This document shows positions 58,129 to 64,000 of a DNA stretch of 64,000 nt, one piece after another (the first letter of the stretch is position 1; every line of letters begins with the position of its first letter). The translations under genes were made by a program, and so were the position numbers. A model generated the notes under the pieces. It did no database searches. It saw nothing but the letters and a program-made list of their open reading frames with translations, and was not told where the DNA came from. Source of the stretch: Sphaerotilus mobilis (GTDB taxonomy: Bacteria; Pseudomonadota; Gammaproteobacteria; Burkholderiales; Burkholderiaceae_C); the NCBI RefSeq assembly GCF_004216565.1, contig NZ_SGWV01000011.1:124001-188000 (forward strand), written 5' to 3'.

Positions 58129-60318
58129 ATGAGTGAACGCCAGCGTACAGGCCTGCCGGAAGCGGTTCGTGCCGAGCTTGCCAACAGCGCCGGAGCGCCC
58201 GCCGCCACGGCCACCGATGCCACCGACGCGCCGCCGGGGCAGGGCACCTGGCTGACCTTCGAGGGCTCTCCCTTCGAGCTCTACCAGCCCTATCCGCCGG
58301 CCGGCGACCAGCCTGCCGCGATCGACGCGCTGTGCGAGGGCATCCAGGACGGCCTGACCTTCCAGACACTGCTGGGCGTGACCGGCTCGGGCAAGACCTT
58401 CACGATGGCCAACACCATCGCCCGCATGGGTCGTCCGGCCATCGTGTTCGCGCCCAACAAGACGCTGGCCGCGCAGCTCTACGCCGAGTTCCGCGAGTTC
58501 TTCCCGCGCAACGCGATCGAGTACTTCGTCAGCTACTACGACTACTACCAGCCCGAGGCCTACGTGCCTCAGCGCGACCTGTTCATCGAAAAGGACAGCT
58601 CGATCAACGAGCACATCGAGCAGATGCGCCTGTCGGCCACCAAGAGCGTGCTGGAGCGCCGCGACACGGTCATCGTCGCCACCGTCAGCGCCATCTACGG
58701 CATCGGCAAGCCCGAGGACTACACCCAGATGCGCTTCATCGTGCGCGTGGGCGACCGCATTGGCCAGCGCGACGCCATCGCGCAGCTGATCCGCATGCAG
58801 TACACGCGCAACGACACCGACTTCTCGCGCGGCTCCTTCCGCGTGCGCGGCGACACCATCGACATCTTCCCGGCCGAACACTCCGAGCTGGCCGTGCGCA
58901 TCGAGATGTTCGACGACGAGGTCGAGGGCCTGCAGCTGTTCGACCCGCTGACCGGCAAGATCCGCCAGAAGGTGCCGCGCTTCACCGTCTACCCCTCCAG
59001 CCACTACGTGACGCCCCGCGAGCGCGTGCTGGCCGCGATCGACGGCATCAAGATCGAGCTGCGCGAGCGCCTGGCCGAGTTCGTCGCCGCCGGCAAGCTG
59101 GTCGAGGCCCAGCGCATCGAGCAGCGCACCCGCTTCGACCTGGAGATGCTCCAGGAGGTCGGCCACTGCAAGGGCATCGAGAACTACAGCCGACACCTGT
59201 CGGGCGCCAAGCCGGGCGATCCGCCGCCGACGCTGGTCGACTACATGCCGCCTGACGCGCTGATGTTCCTCGACGAGAGCCATGTGCTGATCGGCCAGCT
59301 TGGCGGCATGTACAACGGCGACCGGGCCCGCAAGACCACGCTGGTCGAATACGGCTTCCGGCTGCCCAGCGCGATGGACAACCGGCCGCTGCGCTTCGAG
59401 GAGTTCGAACGCAAGATGCGCCAGGCCGTGTTCGTCTCGGCCACGCCGGCCGATTACGAGAACCGCCATGCCGGCCAGGTGGTCGAACAGGTGGTGCGGC
59501 CGACGGGCCTGGTCGACCCGACCGTTGAGGTCCGCCCGGCCACGCACCAGGTCGACGACGTGCTGCAGGAGATCCACCTGCGTGTGGCCGTCCACGAGCG
59601 GGTGCTGATCACCACGCTGACCAAGCGCATGGCCGAGCAGCTGACCGACTATCTGTCCGAGAACGGCGTCAAGGTGCGTTACCTGCACTCGGACATCGAC
59701 ACCGTCGAGCGGGTCGAGATCCTGCGTGACCTGCGCCTGGGCACCTTCGATGTGCTGGTGGGCATCAACCTGCTTCGAGAGGGGCTGGACATCCCCGAGG
59801 TCTCGCTGGTGGCCATCCTCGATGCCGACAAGGAAGGCTTCCTGCGTGCCGAGCGCAGCCTGATCCAGACCATTGGCCGGGCCGCGCGCAACGTCAACGG
59901 CCGGGCCATCCTCTATGCGGACCGTGTCACCGAGTCGATGCGCAAGGCCATCGGCGAGACCGAGCGTCGACGGGCCCGCCAGATCGCCTTCAATGCCGAG
60001 CACGGCATCACGCCGCGCGGCATCCGCAAGCAGATCAAGGAGCTGATCGACGGCGTGTATGGCGAAAAATCTGGCCGTGACGCCATCCAGGTCGAGCGCC
60101 AGACCGCCGAGGTCGAGGCGCTGTCCGAGAAGGACCTGGGCAAGCGCATCAAGCAGCTCGAGAAACAGATGCTCGAACACGCCCGCAACCTTGAATTCGA
60201 GCAGGCCGCCCGCCTGCGTGACCAGCTCGCCCACCTGCGTGAACAGGCCTTCGGCGCTGCCGTGGCCGATCACCCCGTGGTGCCGCCGAGCGCCGCGTCT
60301 GGCAAGGGGGCGGCATGA
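58129..60318 (+). CDS. uvrB: Excinuclease ABC subunit UvrB
   Basis: Damage-verifying helicase-like component of nucleotide excision repair. The 729-aa protein has Walker A GVTGSGKT (83-90), the beta-hairpin [32 protein letters not shown], motif VI region [12 protein letters not shown] and a C-terminal UVR/UvrC-binding motif ([20 protein letters not shown]). It has an additional N-terminal stretch of about 40 Ala/Thr/Asp-rich residues. The stop overlaps the next gene's start (ATGA). Confidence 0.98.
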   Translation: MSERQRTGLPEAVRAELANSAGAPAATATDATDAPPGQGTWLTFEGSPFELYQPYPPAGDQPAAIDALCEGIQDGLTFQTLLGVTGSGKTFTMANTIARMGRPAIVFAPNKTLAAQLYAEFREFFPRNAIEYFVSYYDYYQPEAYVPQRDLFIEKDSSINEHIEQMRLSATKSVLERRDTVIVATVSAIYGIGKPEDYTQMRFIVRVGDRIGQRDAIAQLIRMQYTRNDTDFSRGSFRVRGDTIDIFPAEHSELAVRIEMFDDEVEGLQLFDPLTGKIRQKVPRFTVYPSSHYVTPRERVLAAIDGIKIELRERLAEFVAAGKLVEAQRIEQRTRFDLEMLQEVGHCKGIENYSRHLSGAKPGDPPPTLVDYMPPDALMFLDESHVLIGQLGGMYNGDRARKTTLVEYGFRLPSAMDNRPLRFEEFERKMRQAVFVSATPADYENRHAGQVVEQVVRPTGLVDPTVEVRPATHQVDDVLQEIHLRVAVHERVLITTLTKRMAEQLTDYLSENGVKVRYLHSDIDTVERVEILRDLRLGTFDVLVGINLLREGLDIPEVSLVAILDADKEGFLRAERSLIQTIGRAARNVNGRAILYADRVTESMRKAIGETERRRARQIAFNAEHGITPRGIRKQIKELIDGVYGEKSGRDAIQVERQTAEVEALSEKDLGKRIKQLEKQMLEHARNLEFEQAARLRDQLAHLREQAFGAAVADHPVVPPSAASGKGAA

Positions 60319-60872
60319 AGCGCCCGATGCCCGACCCGCTGGCCGACGACTCGACCTTGCCTGCCGTGGAACCCGGCCTGCCGCTGCGCGTGCTGATGGT
60401 CTGCATGGGCAATGTGTGCCGGTCGCCGACCGCCGAGGCGGTCTTGCGCCACCAGGCCGACATGGCCGGGCTGTCGAGCCGGCTGGTGGTCGACTCCGCC
60501 GGCACACATGCCCACCCAAACGATCGGCGGCCGTCCGACCCGCGCTCGATCGCCCACGCCGCCCGACGGGGCTATGACGTGTCGAGCCTGCAATCGCGCA
60601 AGGTCCGCGAGGCCGATTTCGAGCGCTTCGACCTGATCCTGGCGATGGATGAGGACAACCTCGACAACCTGCGCAGCATCTGCCCGCCCGAGCGTGCGGG
60701 CCGCATCCGCCTGCTCATGAGCTTCGCGCCTGCGGGCGTCACCCGCGTCGTGCCCGACCCGTATTACGGCAGCGCGGCCAACTTCGAGTGGGTCCTCGAT
60801 CTGGTCGAGGCCGCTTGCGCAGGCCTGGTTCAGCGCATGCAGAACGGTGGAACTGGAAGTGCCCCAGGGTGA
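60315..60872 (+). CDS. Low-molecular-weight protein-tyrosine phosphatase
   Basis: A 185-aa phosphatase with the P-loop [14 protein letters not shown] (nucleophile Cys30, Arg36, C-x5-R) and the general-acid loop PDPYYG. It has a ~24-residue N-terminal extension before the conserved start. It overlaps uvrB by 4 bp (ATGA), so it is translated from the uvrB message. It is not next to an exopolysaccharide tyrosine kinase, so its substrate may differ from that of the Wzb type. Confidence 0.92.
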   Translation: MKRPMPDPLADDSTLPAVEPGLPLRVLMVCMGNVCRSPTAEAVLRHQADMAGLSSRLVVDSAGTHAHPNDRRPSDPRSIAHAARRGYDVSSLQSRKVREADFERFDLILAMDEDNLDNLRSICPPERAGRIRLLMSFAPAGVTRVVPDPYYGSAANFEWVLDLVEAACAGLVQRMQNGGTGSAPG

Positions 60873-60948
60873 TCCCAGGGCTGGGCGGCCAGCTGGCACG
60901 TGACCCGGCGGTATCCGTACGCAAGCTGCGGACTTCCGTCGGCGCCTC

Positions 60949-60974
60949 TATAATCGAGTAAAACACTCGGGATA
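60949..60974 (+). promoter_or_regulatory. iscR promoter -10 overlapped by an IscR-site-like palindrome
   Basis: A perfect TATAAT at 60949-60954 is immediately overlapped by the inverted repeat CGAGT-AAAAC-ACTCG (60955-60969), flanked by ATA. Spacing and AT-rich centre resemble the type 1 IscR site through which holo-IscR represses its own operon. The outer bases fit only partly, and the -35 is weak. Position 83-108 bp before iscR supports autoregulation. Confidence 0.6.
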
Positions 60975-61056
60975 GAGGGCGAGGGTCAACCAGCTTGCAG
61001 CCCCGGGTGCGCCAACCCGGCGTTCCCGATGTCGCGAGTTCCAGGAGCACACCACC

Positions 61057-61590
61057 ATGCGATTGACTACCAAAGGCCGTTTTGCAGTAACCGCCATGAT
61101 TGATCTGGCGCTGCGTGAGCACACCGGGCCGGTGGCCCTGGCAGCCATCAGTTCGCGTCAGCAGATCTCGTTGTCTTACCTTGAGCAGCTGTTCGGCAAG
61201 CTGCGCCGTCACGAACTGGTCGAGAGCACCCGCGGTCCCGGCGGCGGTTATTCGCTGGGCCGCAAGGCCGAGGACATCACCGTCGCCGACATCATCGTCG
61301 CGGTCGATGAGGCGATCGACGCCACCGGCTGCGGCGGCGGCGAGAACTGCATGGGCGACGACACCGGGCGCTGCATGACGCACGACCTGTGGACCAGCCT
61401 GAACGCGAAGATGCTCGAGTACCTGCACTCGATCTCGCTGCGCAGCTTGGTCGAGGATCAGCTTGCCAAGGGCATCTCGGTCGAGGAAGCGCCGATCAAG
61501 CGCGCGATCTCGAGCGTGCCGGTGGTCAAGCCGATCAAGATCACCGCGCCGAATTCGGTCTTCGCCCTCGGCAACGCACTCTCCAAGTAA
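61057..61590 (+). CDS. iscR: Fe-S cluster assembly transcriptional regulator IscR
   Basis: Rrf2-family [2Fe-2S] sensor that represses the isc operon when Fe-S supply is adequate. The 177-aa protein has the N-terminal winged helix ([19 protein letters not shown], with [13 protein letters not shown] as recognition helix region) and cluster ligands Cys92, Cys98, Cys106 and His109. The last cysteine is two residues further away than in E. coli IscR (C-x5-C-x7-C against C-x5-C-x5-C). First gene of iscRSUA-hscB. Confidence 0.96.
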   Translation: MRLTTKGRFAVTAMIDLALREHTGPVALAAISSRQQISLSYLEQLFGKLRRHELVESTRGPGGGYSLGRKAEDITVADIIVAVDEAIDATGCGGGENCMGDDTGRCMTHDLWTSLNAKMLEYLHSISLRSLVEDQLAKGISVEEAPIKRAISSVPVVKPIKITAPNSVFALGNALSK

Positions 61591-61694
61591 GCCCTTCGAC
61601 GGACGTCGGACCGGGCCGGCCACCACAGGCCGGACCCGTCCGCTCGCCGCATGACGAACCCGTTTGCACCTTCGCCAGACTTCCGGCCCGCATC

Positions 61695-62915
61695 ATGGAC
61701 ATGACCCCTCACTTCCCGATCTACATGGACTACGGCGCCACCACGCCGTGCGACCCGCGCGTGGTCGACGCGATGGTTCCGTGGCTGCGGGAGCACTTCG
61801 GCAACCCCGCGTCGCGCAGCCATGCGTGGGGCTGGGAAGCTGAAGAGGCCGTCGAGAAGGCCCGCGTCCAGGTCGCTGAGCTGATCGGCGCTGACCCGCG
61901 CGAGATCGTCTGGACCTCCGGCGCGACCGAGTCGAACAACCTCGCCATCAAGGGCGCGGCACAGTTCTACAAGACCCGCGGCAAGCACATCATCACCGTC
62001 AAGACGGAGCACAAGGCCGTGCTTGACACGGTGCGCGAACTCGAACGCCAGGGCTTCGACGCCACCTACCTCGACGTGCAGGAGAACGGCCTGCTCGATC
62101 TCGATCGGCTCAAGGACGCGATGCGCCCGGACACCATCCTGGTGTCGGTCATGGCCGTCAACAACGAGATCGGCGTCATCCAGGACCTCGTCACCATCGG
62201 CAACCTGTGCCGCGAACGTGGCATCGTCTTCCACGTCGACGCCGCCCAGGCCACCGGCAAGATGCCGCTGGACATGGCCACGCTGCCGGTCGACCTGCTG
62301 AGCTTGGCCTCGCACAAGACCTATGGCCCCAAGGGCATCGGCGCGCTCTATGTGCGTCGCAAGCCGCGCATCCGCCTCGAAGCACAGATGCACGGTGGTG
62401 GCCACGAGCGCGGCATGCGCTCAGGCACCTTGCCGACCCACCAGTGCGTCGGCATGGGCGAGGCCTTCCGCATCGCCCGCGTCGAGATGGCCGACGAACT
62501 CGAGCGCATCCGCAGCCTGCAGCATCGCCTGGTCAACGGCTTGAAGGACATCGAGCAGGTCTTCTTCAACGGCGACCTCGAACGCCGCGTGCCGCACAAC
62601 ATCAACGCGTCCTTCAATTTTGTCGAAGGCGAGTCGCTGATCATGGGCGTCAAGGGCATCGCGGTGTCGTCCGGCTCGGCCTGCACCTCGGCCAGCCTGG
62701 AGCCCAGCTATGTGCTGCGCGCCCTCGGCCGCAGCGACGAACTCGCGCATTCGAGCCTGCGCATGACCATCGGCCGCTTCACCACGGGCGAGGAGATCGA
62801 CTACGCCGTCAGCACCCTGAAGGACCGGGTTGCCAAGCTGCGCGAGCTTTCGCCGCTGTGGGACATGTACAAGGACGGCATCGACATCAGCACCATCCAG
62901 TGGGCGGCTCATTGA
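61695..62915 (+). CDS. iscS: Cysteine desulfurase IscS
   Basis: PLP enzyme that takes sulfur from cysteine for Fe-S clusters and tRNA thiolation. The 406-aa protein has [12 protein letters not shown] at the N-terminus, the PLP Lys208 in SHKTYGPKG and the persulfide Cys330 in [20 protein letters not shown], the long-loop IscS (group I) type. Start at the ATG at 61695; an ATG two codons later is equally possible. Separated from iscU by 107 bp containing strong hairpins. Confidence 0.97.
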   Translation: MDMTPHFPIYMDYGATTPCDPRVVDAMVPWLREHFGNPASRSHAWGWEAEEAVEKARVQVAELIGADPREIVWTSGATESNNLAIKGAAQFYKTRGKHIITVKTEHKAVLDTVRELERQGFDATYLDVQENGLLDLDRLKDAMRPDTILVSVMAVNNEIGVIQDLVTIGNLCRERGIVFHVDAAQATGKMPLDMATLPVDLLSLASHKTYGPKGIGALYVRRKPRIRLEAQMHGGGHERGMRSGTLPTHQCVGMGEAFRIARVEMADELERIRSLQHRLVNGLKDIEQVFFNGDLERRVPHNINASFNFVEGESLIMGVKGIAVSSGSACTSASLEPSYVLRALGRSDELAHSSLRMTIGRFTTGEEIDYAVSTLKDRVAKLRELSPLWDMYKDGIDISTIQWAAH

Positions 62916-62925
62916 TGGAGCCCCC

Positions 62926-62959
62926 GGCTGCGGTGATCCGCAGCCACCCCCCGAGGGGT
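62926..62959 (+). repeat. Tandem hairpins (REP-like) between iscS and iscU
   Basis: GGCTGCGG-TGAT-CCGCAGCC (perfect 8-bp stem, 62926-62945) is followed at once by ACCCC-CCGA-GGGGT (5-bp stem, 62946-62959), then more G/C-rich sequence to about 62990. It could be a dispersed REP-like element or an mRNA-stability element within the isc transcript. No T tract. Confidence 0.5.
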
Positions 62960-63022
62960 GCGGGGCCGCTGGGTGCGGCTCGGCGCTGACCCCCGGTGTA
63001 GGCAACGAAACAGGAGATAGCC

Positions 63023-63415
63023 ATGGCATACAGCGACAAGGTCATCGACCACTACGAAAACCCCCGCAACGTCGGCGCCTTTGACAAGGGCGACGATGAC
63101 GTCGGCACCGGCATGGTCGGCGCGCCGGCCTGCGGCGACGTCATGAAGCTGCAGATCAAGGTCGATCCGACCACCGGAAAGATCGAGGACGCGCGCTTCA
63201 AGACCTACGGCTGCGGCTCGGCCATCGCCTCCAGCTCGCTCGTGACCGAATGGGTCAAGGGCAAGACGCTCGATGAGGCGCTGACCATCAAGAACACCCA
63301 CATCGCCGAGGAGCTGGCGCTGCCACCGGTCAAGATCCATTGCTCGATCCTGGCCGAGGACGCCATCAAGGCCGCCGTCGACGACTACAAGGCCCGTCAC
63401 GGCCAGACCCAGTAA
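63023..63415 (+). CDS. iscU: Fe-S cluster scaffold protein IscU
   Basis: Scaffold on which IscS-derived sulfur and iron are assembled. The 130-aa product has the three cluster cysteines Cys37 (GAPACGDVM, with Asp39), Cys64 ([11 protein letters not shown]) and Cys107 (KIHCSIL), and the HscA-recognition motif LPPVK (100-104). AGGAG lies upstream of the ATG. Confidence 0.98.
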   Translation: MAYSDKVIDHYENPRNVGAFDKGDDDVGTGMVGAPACGDVMKLQIKVDPTTGKIEDARFKTYGCGSAIASSSLVTEWVKGKTLDEALTIKNTHIAEELALPPVKIHCSILAEDAIKAAVDDYKARHGQTQ

Positions 63416-63443
63416 GCCGCAAGCCGCCCTCGAGCCCATCCCC

Positions 63444-63767
63444 ATGTCCGTCACCCTCAGCGAAGCCGCCGCGCGGCACGTCACCCGATACCTGGCCCGT
63501 CGCGGCAAGGGCGTGGGCGTGCGCCTGGGCGTCAAGACCACCGGCTGTTCCGGCCTGGCCTACAAGCTCGAATACGCCGATGACATCGCCCCCGAGGACC
63601 ATGTCTTCGAGGATCGCGGCGTCAAGGTCCTGATCGACCCCAAGAGCCTGCCCTACCTCGACGGCACCGAGCTGGACTTCGTTCGAGAAGGCCTCAACGA
63701 GGGCTTCAAGTTCCACAACCCGCGCGAGAAGGACCGCTGCGGCTGCGGCGAATCCTTCCGGGTCTGA
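63444..63767 (+). CDS. iscA: Iron-sulfur cluster assembly protein IscA
   Basis: A-type carrier for Fe-S cluster or iron delivery. The 107-aa product has Cys35 in [15 protein letters not shown] and Cys99/Cys101 in DRCGCGESF, the invariant three-cysteine set. Follows iscU by 28 bp. Confidence 0.97.
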   Translation: MSVTLSEAAARHVTRYLARRGKGVGVRLGVKTTGCSGLAYKLEYADDIAPEDHVFEDRGVKVLIDPKSLPYLDGTELDFVREGLNEGFKFHNPREKDRCGCGESFRV

Positions 63768-63808
63768 ACCTCGGCGGGCGTCGACCGGCGCCCGCGATGC
63801 CCACCAAG

Positions 63809-63830
63809 CGCGGCTCCGGCCGCGTTTGTT
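63809..63830 (+). terminator. Weak hairpin between iscA and hscB
   Basis: A 6-bp CGCGGC / GCCGCG stem with a TCCG loop followed by TTTGTT, 10 bp before the hscB ATG. It could act as a partial terminator that lowers hscB-hscA output relative to iscRSUA. Confidence 0.4.
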
Positions 63831-63840
63831 CATCTTGCGC

Positions 63841-64000
63841 ATGAACCTCCACGACGACGACTTCACGCTGTTCGACCTGCCCCGCCGCCAGGCGCTGGAT
63901 GTGGCCGCGCTCGACCAGCGCTGGAAGGCGCTGCAGGGCGAGGTGCATCCCGACCGCTTTGTCGCCCAGGGTGCTGCCGCGCTGCGCGTGGCGATGCAGT
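63841..64000 (+). CDS. hscB: Fe-S cluster co-chaperone HscB, 5' part only
   Basis: J-domain co-chaperone that brings IscU to HscA. The visible 53 residues include DDDFTLFDLPRRQALDVAAL and the J-domain HPD in GEVHPDRFVAQG. The gene runs off the right edge, and hscA and fdx would be expected next. Position after iscA confirms the identity. Confidence 0.93.
   Translation, partial: MNLHDDDFTLFDLPRRQALDVAALDQRWKALQGEVHPDRFVAQGAAALRVAMQ

Noticed and set aside
58000-60519. 839-codon minus-strand open frame
   Set aside because: Antisense to uvrB; composition typical of a shadow frame.

Overview
The window is a GC-rich, densely coded piece of a bacterial chromosome. Its gene content and order point to a betaproteobacterium of the order Burkholderiales: rph-rdgB-hemW beside a PP2C/kinase pair, yicC-gmk-rpoZ-spoT-greB, dciA-M23-secA-argJ, trxB-crp-ftsK-lolA-rarA, ppc opposite hemCDXY, iscRSUA-hscB, and a giant FAD/Fe-S oxidoreductase with an N-terminal DUF3683-type region. 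A Leptothrix/Sphaerotilus/Rubrivivax-like organism is my best guess for the genus level, by inference only. I see no insertion sequence, prophage, integrase, CRISPR array or rRNA. Most of the window is core chromosome.

Layout. 1-3.7 kb: the N-terminal part of a GGDEF diguanylate cyclase, divergent from cheR-cheD-cheB. 3.7-8.4 kb (minus): an oligocistronic block reading kinase, PP2C phosphatase, rph, rdgB, hemW. 8.5-12.8 kb (plus): yicC, gmk, rpoZ, a rho-independent terminator, then spoT/rel, with greB convergent. 13.4-14.8 kb: two receiver-domain regulators, one of them an unusual HTH-receiver fusion. 14.8-18.7 kb: a DUF3717/DUF1289 protein and trpS on minus, purN plus an RsmB-family methyltransferase on plus. 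18.9-25.9 kb: fatty-acid desaturase, a DciA-like protein (minus), an M23 peptidase, secA and argJ. 25.9-32.1 kb (minus): a complete glycerol-3-phosphate uptake operon ugpBAECQ ending in a translationally coupled CaiB/AMACR-type gene. 32.5-38 kb: the 1314-aa FAD/Fe-S oxidoreductase and a FimV-like membrane protein. 38-45.2 kb: rpmB-rpmG, trxB, a CRP-family regulator, ftsK, lolA and rarA. 45.4-49.1 kb: livHMGF. 49.1-56.6 kb: ppc on minus and hemC-hemD-hemX-hemY on plus. 56.6-60.9 kb: tRNA-Arg(ACG), an aromatic/aspartate aminotransferase (minus), uvrB and a low-molecular-weight tyrosine phosphatase. 60.9-64 kb: iscR-iscS-iscU-iscA and the start of hscB.

How the genes work together: the isc genes build Fe-S clusters, used for example by HemW and the giant oxidoreductase. 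hemCDXY make and handle uroporphyrinogen for heme. rpoZ, spoT and greB all touch RNA polymerase or the stringent response. ugpBAEC imports glycerol-3-phosphate diesters that UgpQ hydrolyses. livHMGF imports branched-chain amino acids but has no binding protein here.

I found no clearly novel multi-gene system. The least ordinary items are the HTH-receiver fusion with a degenerate phospho-site, a YegP-like tail on TrpS, an isolated kinase/phosphatase pair whose start abuts yicC, RNA hairpins in the secA leader and between iscS and iscU, and several genes whose -10-like elements lie so close to the start codon that leaderless transcripts are likely.
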